Source of the DNA: Dastarcus helophoroides
Lineage: Eukaryota > Arthropoda > Insecta > Coleoptera > Bothrideridae
Reading direction: 5' to 3'
NCBI GenBank assembly: GCA_028583605.1
Contig: CM053334.1
Location: 22,122,368-22,186,367 of the forward strand
DNA: 64,000 bases
The position numbers and the translations under genes were made by a program. Below the pieces are notes generated by a model. The model saw nothing but the letters and a program-made list of their open reading frames with translations. It was not told the DNA's origin and did no database searches. Of the stretch, positions 1-12,369 are shown one piece after another; the stretch's first letter is position 1; each line of letters begins with the position of its first letter.

Positions 1-16
1 ACTTTGTATTTGAATA

Positions 17-433
17 TCGGGTGTTCAATAAAAAAAGTCATCAAATTGACTGTGAAAATTTCTTATGTTTTTAACGTATGTCTTAAGTAAGTTTTCAGTG
101 ATTGACAGCTGCAAGTTTTAATACATTTGAACTACTATCATGACAAACTTACTGATGGAAAACCACAGAAACTTTCTATAAAATGACTCGACGATACTGT
201 GACGAATTTGTGTATCTAATTAAATAAAATTATATTTCGTCAAAGAAAATAACTTTCTAAGGCATTTTCTTTTTCATTAGAAAATTCTAACCTCGTTGCA
301 AAAATTCGAGTTCTAAGTGACACTTGACAGATTAACAAAAAAAAATCAATTATTAATCGTATATCTTTAGGTTACGTCTTCTTCTAGCAAAAAATCAGAG
401 TCAACTTTGTGACGTTTTCAATTGAACACCCGA
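17..433. mobile_element. Non-autonomous Tc1/mariner-like MITE
   Basis: A 417-bp element with terminal inverted repeats. The left end starts TCGGGTGTTCAAT and the right end finishes ATTGAACACCCGA. The similarity continues imperfectly inward for about 40 bp (GTCA...TTGACT on both sides). It is flanked by TA at 15-16 and at 434-435, the target duplication expected of the Tc1/mariner superfamily. There is no coding capacity inside. The family assignment rests on the TA target and terminal style only. Confidence 0.75.
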
Positions 434-435
434 TA

Positions 436-2819
436 GTTTACATACAAGTATAATACAGGGCAGGGTTTAGGTAATGTCAAAAAGTGTTTTGGCTTCAAAC
501 TTTGAATATACAGTGTCTCCTACTCGTACTTGGATTGTCCGATATTTCTGTTAAAGAAAAAGGCATTCATTCAATTTTTGCAACATTGCCAAACTGCGCC
601 ATCTATAGGTACGATTTAAAAATAGTTTTGATTAGTTAGCCAACTTACACTAAAACCTGCATTCTTTATACCATTTTCGAATTCTACTCATCATTTGAGA
701 AGCGGTTTTAGCAACTATTCCTCTGCCTAAACCTAACATTTTCCAAGATATATTGATTTTTTTTGGAAATAAATTTTGGCCCTTCACAAAATACTTAATG
801 ATTTTCAGATTTGGAACGCTAAAGCTAAGTTTTTTTACAAGGTAGTTAGTTGAATTGTTAGGCTATCCAAAAATACTTGAAACGGTTCAAAATTACTATA
901 CAGAGGGCTCAAAATTAATTTTAAATAGTGTTATCTTCAAACACCGAAAATTCATTTTTCTAATACAACACTATATTTTATTGAATCATAGAAAGATCGC
1001 CAAAGAAACGTGCATTGATGTCGTAATGTAACACGCGAAACGTGTGTAATGGTTTACTGGAAAATTTACATTATTTGGAAAATGCATCAATTGTATATTT
1101 GTCGTATTTCAGACGATCCATTTCTTTCGTTAATTCGTTGGGAATGACAATTCGATTTTTAACAAATGTCAGATGTCAGATTTATATTTTCTTGTGTTTT
1201 CGGTCAAAATTATTGGAGCAAATTCTTACATTAAAATGTTTACTGAGAGATTGTGCAGAAAGTTCCCTATGTTATATTCTCTAGGTGATTGTTCTCTATG
1301 TGATTATGATAATACGATAACGGTAGTGATAGTGAGACATTTGAAAAAGTAATTGATGCAGCAAATGCCGTAGTGGAACTTTTGTTCACTTTTGGTGAGT
1401 ATTTTTCTAATTTCATTTTAACCATCAAAATATGGCACTTAACTTGTGAAAACATATTTTTTTTTACCAAGAAATACGTTTTGCGTGCGCATAGCCGTCT
1501 CAAGTTTATCAACAGTTGCGCTAAAATTTGCCATTTTATTTTCGTAAATTAGAAATCGTACTTCTTTGGGTGTTTTAATTTTGCCTCGGCGGCCTCAGGT
1601 TCTCGTTGTAAATTATTCCCCGAATAAGTAAAGCAAAAATCGAAAGCGTAAATATAACTATTAGAGCGCCATCTAGTATTTTACCTGTTTACTCGTCCCT
1701 ATTCCCTATTGGCAAATTTTCGTTTGCCCGAGAAAAACCGTTTTATTATCAACCCGCAGATAACGACCGCGTTGTTAGCAATTTGCATCATTCGGGCGAA
1801 TAAAATTAGAGTAAAACGTCGCCGAATAAAAGAACACATAGGTATTCCGAAAGAGCCGCAATCCCTTTGTAAATTTAAATTCTTGAAATACAAGCCTTCT
1901 AACCCTTTTATGTCGTCAAAGAACATAGGGGTGTATCGACTGCTGATAATTCTTCCTCGATTGTCTACACGTCTGTCGGCGTCTTGCTCCTTCTTTCGTC
2001 TTCTTTGACGGGTGATGGAAGGAGATGGGAAAAAGTTACCGGATGAGTATTTGTTTGGATGTTTTGCAAACCGTTTCTATTCGTTCTAAGGGTATATTTG
2101 TATATAAACGATACCTATTCATTGACAATACGGGCTCTATTCTCTTTGTCTTTGCTAATTAAAGACGCAGACCAATCAACTCGGCCAGTGGCTCTCAATA
2201 GGTAATTCGTGCCAATTTCAAAATTAGAAGTCAACGGACTTCGAGCTGGACAAGTCGAAGAATATGGGGGTAAATTTATCGTAATAATAATCTAATTTAG
2301 TATTAGAGCACCTTGAAAGCAGACGATGCGTTATGATTGCTGAGAATAAAGCTCTTACTTTATATCATTTACGAATTTGAATGACATGAAGGCATTCCAG
2401 TATAACGCATGTCAAAACTTTTTCTTACATATCACGGCTGCTGTGATGTGCTTTTGAAATGAATAGAACGGTTACGCTTCGTATAACATTGACTACAATA
2501 TGAAAATTCTCGTCATTTTTAGAAAGTCCGGAAAATTGAAAGCACCGTATATGTTAATCAAAGTTTGAAATGTTTGCTTCCGCGTCGCAACGTTTTAGAA
2601 ATGGATTTGTATTTGTTTGACGCGATCAAGTCATAGAATATGACTCGGAGAAACTTGTAAAGGACACTGAAAGTTTGTTGCTATCAGAGACTGTTGCTAT
2701 TCTCTTTTATTTCAAATGACGTCTTTCTTAATTAGAATCCAATTCATATTTATCTACTAACAAAGGTTGCGAAGGCTCTGATTTTACTAATGTTTCGATA
2801 TGTTTTGAAGGAGTGAAAT
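436..2819. other. Unique AT-rich intergenic DNA, no gene recognised
   Basis: I see no supported gene here. The open frames (for example 1709-2008 on the plus strand, 99 codons) match nothing I recognise and overlap an open frame on the other strand. Two copies of a GCGCCATCTA motif occur, at 596-605 and 1666-1675. The stretch at 1690-2020 is less AT-rich than its surroundings and could be conserved non-coding DNA, but nothing in the sequence proves it. Confidence 0.5.
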
Positions 2820-4215
2820 CTAAGCGACACGTATTTTTTTTAAAGGCCGATAAACGGTTTTAAGGGTAGTTCCACCCCTCAAAGCGACGGCAGTAAATGC
2901 CGTTTTTGCGGTTTCTCAGTCGATTCGTTTCTTTTTCCAAAGGATTCATTCGTACGAGAAATGAAATAAAAAAATCTTCAATTTGGAACATGGGGGTAAA
3001 CTACCCCTTCTAAAGTTTTTGAATGTAAATAACTACGACATCAAAATTTTGAAAAAAAAAATGATATTTTATACAAGGAAACTAATTTTATATGTTTTTG
3101 GGTTTTGTCGAAAAAAATTTTTTGGGGGTAAACATCCCTTATGTGGTAGGGTGTATTTTTTATGATTTTTGCTTCGTTTTTTTCTGAAACAAAGTATTTC
3201 GACGAGAGACTAAAAAAAATAATTTTTCAAAATTTTTTCATCCACCCTCCTCCCCGTCACACACTACCCCTAACAGGAGGGTGAGCCGCCTATTGAAAAA
3301 TTCGAAGTCATTACGATCTTTTAATACATCGAAAACAAATTAAGGTCAGTTTCGAAATTGCACCCTCCTGATGGGGGTAAACTACCTCTTTTTGGTGTTT
3401 TTAAGTAACAAAAAATTATGACGACAAAATTTTGAAAAAAAAATCTTATTTTATACACAAAAACTCATTTTACTTGTTTTTGGGTTTTTCCGGAGAAAAC
3501 TTTTTTGGGGGTGTTTACCCCCATGAACATTTTTCTGCTGCAAAACCCAAAATAAGTGTGACGTATAAAACAACTACTTTAAGAAAATGCTTTCATGCTG
3601 ACTATTTTTTCTAATTAAAACTTCAGAAGGGGGTAGTTCACCCCTATTAGGGGATGCAAAAATTTTGAAATTTTCCTAAAATTTTTTTCAGCGTACATAG
3701 AGATTGTAGTTATGTCGAATTTGTCGGTTTTTCAAGTAGGTGGCGCACCGCACCCTCCCGGTAGGGTAGAGAGGAGGGGGTGGCTGGATAAGTTTTAAAA
3801 AATTAAATTTCTAATTTCGCACCGCATACTTCGCTTTAGGAAACAAACGAACCAAAAATCATAAAAACACACCCTATTTGCTGTAAGGGGTGTTTGCCCC
3901 CAAAAAAAATTGTATTCGAAAAAATACAAAAACACGTAAAATTAGTTTTCATGTATAAAGTAACAATTTTTTTTTTCGAAATTTCGCTGTAATAATTTTT
4001 CTGTTTGTGACTCAAAAACTTTACCCCCATGACAGGGATGAAATAATTTGAATTTTTTTAATTTCTCGTCCAAATAAGTAAAATTTTGTGAAAAAAAAAG
4101 AACGAATCGAATGTTGTTTTCTATAGCAAAATCGGCATTTACAGCCTCGACTTTGAGGGGGCGGAACTACCCTTAAAACCGTTTATTGGTCGATAAAAAA
4201 ATACGTGTCTTTTAG
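2820..4215. mobile_element. 1.4-kb fold-back (long inverted repeat) element
   Basis: The two ends are long imperfect inverted copies. The left end carries CTAAGCGACACGTATT followed by TAAACGGTTTTAAGGGTAGT. The right end carries the complement, finishing AATACGTGTCTTTTAG. A second inverted pair lies inside: 2990-3180 matches the complement of 3836-4030, both with GGGGGTAAAC motifs and a TTTTTTGGGGG run. A third copy of the internal unit sits in direct orientation at about 3370-3540. Nearly the whole element can fold into one hairpin. No transposase is encoded. No confident target duplication was found, so the superfamily is unknown. Confidence 0.75.
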
Positions 4216-4929
4216 ACGTCGGTCCTCTAAAACAGGGGTTCCCAACCGTTTTTACGTTGTGCATCCCTGAAATCTGAAAAAAAAGATTCGTGCCCCCTTT
4301 AAGTTTTTTCAATAAAAGTCGAAAATTCGAATCAATGTCGACTGTTAGAAAAGGTCAGTATTAAAAAAAGTTGGAATCTTAAAAAGTAGTTGAAATTTTG
4401 AAATATGTCGACCTTTTGAAGAGTAATCTAAACTTTTTTTGAAAAATAATCGAATCTCTTTTTGAAAAATAAAATAAAAAAGTAAAATTTGAAAAAGAAG
4501 AGAAAATGTTAAAATAATTTCAGATTTTTAAAAAAGTCAAAATTTTGGAGTCGAAATGTTCAAGAAAAGTTAAAATTTTGAATAAATTCCAAGGTTTGTG
4601 AAAAAGTCGATGAAAAATATCGAAAAAGGTTCAAATTTTCAAAAATATTGAAATTTTTATTGATCTAATTTTTTAAAAAGTCATACCGGAACATTTTAGG
4701 GTGTAATTTTGAAAAAAAAAAGGTCAAAAGTTTCAAAAACATACAAAAACCTACAAAAACGGCGCAGTTTAAAAAAAATCAATCAAAAAAAATATATAAA
4801 TTTAAAATAACTGGAAAATTTCGAAAAATTTTCAAAACAGTTTCAAATTTTATAAAGTTTGAAACTTGAATTTTCAAATATTGTTAACATTTAAAAACAA
4901 CGAAAATGAAAAACATTTTTTTAAAAAGT

Positions 4930-5870
4930 CGAAGTCTAAAAATCAAAATATTGGAAAATGTTGAAATTTTCATAAAAAGTTAAAATTTTCAGAAGTAAAT
5001 AATCAGTATTCATGAAAGTCGAAATTTTGAAACAAACTCGTAAAATTTCTAAAAAGTCAAAACATTGAAGCATGGTCAAAAAATTAAAAAAGTAAACTTT
5101 TGATAAAAAAAAGGAGAAATTTTAAAGTCAAAAGGTTTGAAAAAGTTAAAATTTTAAAAAAAAGTCTTAAAAAAGCCAAAAATTCAAAAAATGGCATCAT
5201 ATTCAAAAAAATCGGGAATTTTTAAAAAATGAAATTTTCAAAATAATTCGAAAATTAAAAAAAGTCAAAATTTAAAAAAAAACAAGGTTTTAAAATCGAA
5301 ATATTAAAAACTGTCGACATTTTCATAAAAAGTAGTAACATTTTCAGAAATAAAAAATCAGTATTGATAAAAGTCGAAATTTTGAAACAAATTCGTAAAA
5401 TTTTTAAAAGATCAAAACATTAAAACATGATCAAAAAGTTAAAGAAAGCAAAATTTCGATGAAAAAAGGCGAAAGGGTCAAAAGGTTTGATAAAGTTAAA
5501 ATTTTGAAAAAAAGTCTAAAAAAAGCAAAAAATTCAAAAAAATAGCATCATATTCAAAAAAATTGGGTATTTTTAAAAAACGAAATTTTCATAATAATTC
5601 GAAAATTAAAAAAAGTCAAAATTAAAGTTTTAAAATCGAAATGATGAAAAATGTCGAAATTTTTATAAAAAGTAGTAAAATTTTCAGAAATAAAAAATCA
5701 GTATTGATAAAAGTCGAAATTTTGAAACAAATTCGTAAAATTTTTAAAAAGTCAGAACATTGGAACATGGTCAAAAAAAAGCGAAATTTTGATAAAAAAT
5801 GCCAAATTTTAAAGTCGAAAGTTTAAAAAAGTTAACATTTTGAAAAAAGTCTAAAAAAGTCATAAATTTA
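4930..5870. repeat. Tandem array of about 350-bp units inside the hAT-like element
   Basis: Three successive copies can be followed by the anchor AATCAGTATT at about 5001, 5357 and 5696. Each anchor is followed by a GTCGAAATTTTGAAACAAA block and later by a CATCATATTC block. The period is about 340-356 bp. The units are themselves built from the shorter GTCGAAATTTTG motif, so this is a higher-order repeat. Confidence 0.7.
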
Positions 5871-6287
5871 AAAAAAAAACGTAATTTTTAAAAATATCCG
5901 GAATTTTTTAAAAAACGATTTTTTCAAAATAATTCGAAAATTAAAAAATTTTTCAAAAAATTAGAAATTTTGAAAAATGTCACGAGTTTAAATAAAATCT
6001 AAAGTTTAAAAAACTTCAAAAAAAGGCTATATTCTGGAGAAATATCAAGCTTTGAAAAATGTCGAAATTTGCAAAGAAAATTTAAAGGTTTAGTTAAAAA
6101 AAAATTGAAAATTTGAGAGGGGGTTTTCAAAAACAACCGAAATTTTGAAAAAAAGGCAAAATTTTAGTCAAAACGTTTAAAAAAGTTAAAATTTTGAAAG
6201 AAGGTCGAAGTTTGGAAAAAATGACATTTTAAAAAATGTCGAAATTTTAAAGAAAGGTAGAAATTTTGAAAAAAGGTCGACATTATC

Positions 6288-6425
6288 AAAATGAGGTGAC
6301 GTTTTAAATAAATTTAAATATCACGTAGTCATATTTCAAAAGCTGCTTTAGAATATTGTCAACAAACAATAAACGTTTAAATATTTTGAAACTGGGCCGA
6401 AGAAATGTTAAATAAAATTAATAAA
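6288..6425 (+). repeat. Dispersed retroposon family B, partial copy (a)
   Basis: It shares the blocks GAGGTGACGTTTTAAATAAA, ATCACGTAGTC, TTGTCAACAAACAATAAA and GGGCCGAAGAAATGTTAAAT with copies near 26.9, 35.6, 45.9 and 46.5 kb. The 3' end (CGGTCAATAAGG...CATGAAGAA) is missing here. It lies nested within the hAT-like element, so it inserted after that element or was carried along with it. Confidence 0.7.
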
Positions 6426-7009
6426 TATTATCAAAGCAGTTCAGATATCCAACAAAAAAATCAAATTTTCGAAAAAATCTTAATTTGTGAAATTTCCTTT
6501 AAAAAGCAGAAATTTTAAAAAGTAATAATTTTGGAAACACATCAAAATTTTGAGAAAAAGTCGAAGATTTTAAAATATAAGATTTTAAAAAATTTTGAAA
6601 ACAGAAGTCCTAATTTTGAAATAACATCGAAGTTTTGAGAAATTTTCAACTTTTTAAAAAACATCACTTTAAAAAAAACCAGAAAACTTGAAAACCCAGA
6701 TTTTTAGTAAGAGCTGCAAAGTCAAATTCAAAATAGGTGAAATTCTGACCAGAATCAGAAATTCTTTTATATTATCGAAATTTAGAAAAAGCCCTAATTT
6801 TGACATGAGCAAACATTTGATATACAGATCTTCAAGATAAGGACAAGTCCGTGCCACAAAAAAATATTTTAAAAAGTGAAACTTTGAGAAAAGCAAAATT
6901 TTGACGATAGTCGAAAATTTGGAAAATGTAAGTCTTGAAAAATGTAGTCTTTTAAAGGGTTAACCTTTAAAATACTTTACAAGTTAACCTTTGAAAGACT
7001 TTAATTTTC

Positions 7010-7580
7010 AAAAAAAGTCAAAATGTGTCCGAATATATATATGTCTTTACTTCCCCCCACCCCCCTCTAGAGAGGCTCGCCCCACTGCTTGGGAGTTGGG
7101 AAGCCTACTTTAAAACACATCCAAAAGTTAGCAAAATTGGCGCTTGACACTTCGTGACCATTCCTGGTGGGTCAAGATTAGTAGCCAGCAGACGGAGTCG
7201 TCAGGAGTCTAAGACCAGGAAACCAAGGTAAGCAGGCGAGGCCAGAAGACTGAGAATTTATTGCAACAATTTTTTATAATGTGATTGAAAAAAAAAGTCA
7301 AAATGTGTCCGAATACATATTGAACTCCGCTTATGTCTTTACGTCCCCCCATTCCCCTCTAGAGAGGCTCGCCCCAGTGCTTGGAAGTTGGGAAGCCTAC
7401 TTTAAAACACATCCAAAAGTTAGCAAAATTGGCGCTTGACACTTCGTGACCTTTCCTTGTGGGTCAAGATTAGTAGCCAGCAGCGGAGTCGTCAGGGGCC
7501 TAAGACCAAGAAATCAAGGTAAGCAGGCGAGGCCAGAAGATTGAGAATTTATTGCAACAATTTTTTATAATGTGATTGAA
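7010..7580. repeat. 280-bp tandem duplication including the hAT end
   Basis: The copies at about 7010-7289 and 7290-7580 share AAATGTGTCCGAATA, CTAGAGAGGCTCGCCCC, GTTGGGAAGCCTACTT, GGCGCTTGACACTTCGTGAC and GCAGGCGAGGCCAGAAGA in the same order. The second copy has an extra TGAACTCCGCT. The duplication spans the right terminus of the hAT-like element, so a second, displaced terminus exists near 7390. Confidence 0.85.
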
Positions 7581-9000
7581 ACTAAACATTTGTTTGTTTT
7601 TATTACATATAAATTGTGATTTTTTGTTTCGAAATGTTCAACTAATTATTTTTTTCCAAAATTTTAGTTTTTATATTTTTAAATTCGCATCATTAGTTCT
7701 TAAAATATTGATGTTAATTTTGAAATATTCGTGACGTGTTTGGAAGTATTTAAATATTTTGTTGAATGTCAACATTGAATTATTTCTGACATTTAGAATA
7801 TTTGACAATTTGCGCTCTAAACTTAAAATTTCGTTTGATGTGCATTATAGATTTCCTCTGAAATTTCAATTCTTTTTTTTATAATGTCGATATTAAACTC
7901 TAAACAAAAAGTGAGAATGTTAATTTCTGAAAAGTTGTTACAAACTCTCTCCAGGAAATTTATAAATATTTTTTTTCTTTCATAAATATCGATTTTTCTT
8001 TCCCGCTAAAGCATTTGAGCTCCAAGCTCCATTTTTGTTTCACTATGTTGTTAATTTTGAATTGTCGACAATTTTTCTCGATATTTGTGACGAAGTGCTT
8101 CTTAAAGATGTCAGGTTTATAAAAAAATGCTTTCATCGTTTTGCCCTTAAAATTTTCACGAAGCGAGGAGACCAAGTCTACGAGATATTGACCTCTCGAG
8201 ATAAGTCAGAAGACTGACTTGATGAAACTAATGTGGTTGAAGCCAGGAGACTAAGGTCAAGAAACTGAGATGAGAAAAGAAACGTTTTAGTTATTCCTGG
8301 AAGGTAGAATAATAGAAGTCTGCAATGATGTTTCAGGTTAATTTTTTTCTCTAAACTTTCCCACAGAATTTCCTTTTTATATTTTAATTTTTACTTTTTT
8401 TTTAATGTATTTAATATTCAATTTTTAAATACATGTTAGTGCTTTTTCTGGAAGTTTCAAATTTTTTTGTACATTTTGGGTTTTTTTATTACGACATTAA
8501 CTAATATCGAAATTTCGAGTTTTTTGAAATGGTTTATTCGACAGTTTTGTCAAAATATCGATATCAAATTTGAAAATAATAATAACCCCAAATGTTAACA
8601 GAAAATGTGACTAATTCTCTCACAAAGTATACTTTAATTTAATAATTGTCTCGAAATTTCAAAAAAGCAGTTTTCTAAAATTTTGTTTGAATTTTACCTT
8701 AATATAGAAATATCGATTTTCGCACTACTTGACTCCTTAACATTGAGAGTTTGCAACTGAATTAAAGTCTTAATTTGTTATTGATATTTTAATGTATTAT
8801 TTTTTTTTGGTATTGCGATCGTAATGTTAAAATGTAAACAGTTTCTCTCGATTTCACTTGTTTTTCCAATCTTCATATTTATATAAAAAAATAACAAAAA
8901 ATTGAGGCCATCGGTGCCCTGCCCTTAAAATTTGCATATACTAGGACACTTGGGCTAAAAACTGAGGCTAGAAAACCGAGACCAAGAAGAAAGAGGTTAG
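7581..9000. other. AT-rich DNA without recognised genes
   Basis: This is low-complexity, T-rich DNA with weak remnants of the degenerate TTTCAAAATTTCGACTTT repeat. Short blocks resembling the neighbouring minisatellite (CCAGGAGACTAAGG, AGAAGACTGACTTG) occur at about 8165-8280. No coding region is supported. Confidence 0.5.
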
Positions 9001-9400
9001 GAGACTGAAATCAGAATGCTGGTGCCAGGAGACTGATGACAGGAGACTGACTCCAGGAGACTGACTCCAGGAGACTGACCCCAGGAGACTGACCCCAGGA
9101 GACTGACGCCGGGAAACTGATGCCGGGAAACTGATGCCGGGAAACTGATGCCAGGGGACTGATGCCGAGGGACTGACGCCGGGAGACTGACTCCAGAAGA
9201 CTGATGCCAGGAGGCTGATGCCGGGGGACTGACGCCGGGAGACTGACGCCAGAAGACTGATGCCAGGAGGCTGATGCCAGGAGACTGATGCCAGGAAACT
9301 GATGCCAGGATACTGACGCCAGGATACTGACCCCAGGAGACTGATGCCAGGAGACTGACGCCAGGATACTGACGCCAGTAGATTGACCTCAGGAGACTAA
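9001..9400. repeat. 14-bp minisatellite (CCAGGAGACTGACG-like)
   Basis: About 28 tandem copies of a 14-bp unit with consensus near CCAGGAGACTGATG. Variants include CCGGGAAACTGATG and CCAGGATACTGACG. Sub-blocks share the same variant, which shows expansion by local duplication. The array is strongly purine-skewed on the plus strand. Confidence 0.95.
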
Positions 9401-12369
9401 TACAAGAACACAGAATCTTTAGATAATTTTGAAAAATATAGCAATAGAATATTTAATGAGGTTCAATTTCCTTTTATTTAAATCTATTTTTCTTGTAAGT
9501 TGTAGTTCCTTCCCTAAATTTCGAGTCGTATTCAAATTTAAACTTTCTAGAAAAGTATGTTAATTTTTTAAATAATTAACGTTCTTTTTAAGTATATTTG
9601 AATTCTTTCTGCGCAGTATAACGTCGCATTCTTTGGGGGATTTAAAAATTAGGATGAGTTTTTCAATTTTGCGAATACATCGAACCGCGTAAAAAGCTTC
9701 ACATTATCAGCTAAATTATGAATGAGGACACTCTAAAGGAATATCAGAAAATATGGGACCGCTAAAGATTTGCTTTAATATTTATTAACTGAGCCAAAGA
9801 AAACTTTTTATCAATCGTTGCGCGATCTGTTTCTAAATGAGAACTGAGAGTCTTCGAATGAAAGTTTAAATAATTAATACACCATTACCGAATGAATGGG
9901 GCCTGTGTTACAAAATAAACTGACTTTCAGAGAGCATTTGAAAGCCACCTATGTCTTCTATAAATACTTGTCCGCAGGCACAGGAACCGCTATTGCTTAC
10001 CTCCGTTTCATTCAACAAATCCTTTATTTCCGAACGAAGGCTGCATCGCTGCCGCGCGTTTGGGAGTTTTCCCTAACTCCGATTGTATGTGACTGAAAAG
10101 GCAAATAAAGAAAATATCGGTATTTACAGTTGCCCCGTGTCCATTCAGCAATGTAACCTAAAGCCATGTTATTGACATTTTTCGCAGTTTGATTAAATTT
10201 TTTTCAAGAATTTTGTTTGCAATTTTTTCTACAATCCACGTTTGCAACTTTTTCTACAATCCACTCGTAAAAGCTAACCTTGTTATGTGTTTGAAGCACT
10301 GCACTAAAGAGAAATATTATGTAAATCAGATACTATATTATTTAGAAAAATTTCCAACGTTATATGACTCAAAAAATATTGTTACACGTTACCGGTTCAC
10401 AGAATTAAATACAGTGAATTTTTTTTTGTACTCTTATTGGACAACCTATATGTTAACGGTATCACACTTCAAAATTAATCTTGAGATCCGACTGAAATTT
10501 GAATTTCAAACATTCTGGAATATTCGATATCTCGTAGCGCCAAATAAACAACTGGATAAACCACCTTTAATTTGATAGTTCGTTGAATTATTTTATTTAC
10601 GTGTTTCTGTTTTAATATAACTCATAAATTTGCGAAAAAAATGTGCTCAAAAAATAAAATGTTAAAAAATTTCTTTCGCATTCTATGGATCGCCTAAATT
10701 CGGTGATACATTTTACATAAATCATGTATTCTATGAAATTCTTTTAAATTATCTCCGCAGCGAAAAGAACATATCCGCCCGTTATTCAGATATTTAACAT
10801 TACCTCCATTATTAAAGACATAATTTAAAATGTGATCGAATTCTTTAGTAAGGTTTTCTGTTCCCCCCGATGTTCGATGCCGTACACCTTATTGGCATTT
10901 TCGCATATTTATGAATGGGAGATGCCTGAAATCGCAAGGGTATACAAATTGAATACTTCCCTATGTATTATACAAGCGCATTTGAGGCGATATCTATTCT
11001 TCGATAACTCCTATTTAAATATTAAACATCCAAATTGAGGCCCTTATGCTCCCTTTGCCAATTTCTTCGGATACGTTCATGAAAAATTCTTTAAAAAAAC
11101 CTACCCTCCGGATTTCTAACTCGATTGATATTTTCATACAATCGCTTCGATTAGAAAATCAGACTAAATGCATTAGATAAATTTTAATAAAGTAGAATAG
11201 ATTGTGTTGTCGATTGTATTTTCTCATTTATAAAGTTAGTTTGGATAATTGTAATAAAACTTTCTTAATCAGCTATGTATAAAGAATTCGTGCAGGTTGC
11301 AGAATGATGTTCTATTTAAATTCGTTGTGTTTATCTAGCTGCCTCGTAATGGATTTCTAGCTACACATTGGGTAGCAAAGTTGCGCCCTATCGTGTTAGA
11401 TGGCGCTGTCAGGCCATCATATTAGAGAATCCTATGTGCAAAATTACGGTCAGTTTGTGCCCAATAGATGGCGTCTCTTTCATGTTATTTTTTTACATAG
11501 AAAATGGAAAAGAGGTTATGTTTCTTTGCAGGAGTAATCTGCCATAGTTTTTTGAGAAATACATCTTGTTAATGACCCCGCCTTGCAAGGTAAGTATACC
11601 AATTTTCGTCAAAATAGTTCCAGTATTGGGCCATGAAAATCTGACAAAGGACAGACAAATACACTTTTGCATTTTTATTTTAATGAAATTTGGGATTCAC
11701 TTGATTGGCAGACTTTAATTAAAATGAATTATTTAAACTATTTCTAAGTTGAAAATCTAGGTGATGCCAAAATATTCATCATTCTTGCTGTGTTTAACAA
11801 TAACATTTTTCTTGAAGAAAGTTTTTACAAAATATTTTAAATGTAGTACTTTACATTTGGTTGTTTTTTCGAAATGTCGTTCATTTTCAATTTAACAGAT
11901 TCTCGTCATTTGATAATTATATCTAGTAGAAAAAAAGTATCCATCGAGAAATTGATAATTCAAGAACAGGGAATTACAATGTAACCTTTGCATTGTGCAA
12001 AGTTGAAAGGGATCGGGTTAAGCAAGTGAAATGTGAAAATGGTTTAATTGACAATTTTGAGGCCCGCAGAATGGACTTTAGGGAGCGTCCAGGGAATTTA
12101 ACGCTTCAAAGATCCTCTACTTAGTTTTCTCTCTGATCTGTAATCTTTAATCAGATGCCAGTGAACCTAAAAATGTCTCTTAATTAACTAAACGCGAAAC
12201 CCACGCACTGAACAGCTAGCGTTTATCGCCGACAGGGAAATCTAAATGGTAAAATAATTCTTAATTTGTTTAAGTTATTTGTCATTAGATCTTTAGTGAT
12301 AGATTGAATAATTAAAAAGTATTAATAAATTTCGAGAAAAAAATCTGACGCTCGATTAATATAATATTG
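9401..12369. other. Unique intergenic DNA, no gene recognised
   Basis: This is non-repetitive AT-rich sequence. The longest open frame (10189-10575, plus, 128 codons) begins at TTG, has no recognisable domain, has low-complexity AT-driven composition and is not supported as a gene. GATGGCG motifs occur at 11397-11406 and about 11465-11473. Any cis-regulatory content cannot be judged from sequence alone. Confidence 0.45.
10215..10264. repeat. Two-copy 25-bp tandem duplication
   Basis: GTTTGCAA(T/C)TTTTTCTACAATCCAC occurs twice back to back (10215-10239 and 10240-10264) with one difference. It is a small local duplication in otherwise unique DNA. Confidence 0.85.

Larger units (their letters stand above)
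4233..7107. mobile_element. Non-autonomous hAT-like element (family A, copy 1)
   Basis: The left terminus CAGGGGTTCCCAACC is a typical hAT end. The right terminus reads AGTTGGGAAGCCTA, its complement with a few changes. The flanking 8-mers CTCTAAAA (4225-4232) and CTTTAAAA (7108-7115) agree at 7 of 8 positions, as expected for an aged 8-bp hAT target duplication. The interior is about 2.8 kb of degenerate GTCGAAATTTTGAAAAA-type repeat with no transposase. The subterminal block (CGTGCCCCCTTT, then a GTCGACTGTTAGAAAAGG-like stretch) recurs at 62690-62860 in a second copy. Confidence 0.65.

Noticed and set aside
1010..1050. GATG...GCGAAACGTGTG reminiscent of a hammerhead GAAAC box
   Set aside because: No CUGANGA box in place, no pairable stem II, and no stem I partner after the putative cleavage site.
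1709..2008. 99-codon open frame with an overlapping frame on the other strand
   Set aside because: No homology recognised. Open frames on both strands suggest chance in slightly GC-richer DNA.
9001..9400. CRISPR-like array
   Set aside because: Units are only 14 bp, contiguous and without spacers, and the DNA is eukaryotic. It is a minisatellite.
10189..10575. 128-codon open frame
   Set aside because: TTG start, no recognised domain, composition driven by AT content, contains a local 25-bp duplication, no splice or codon support.
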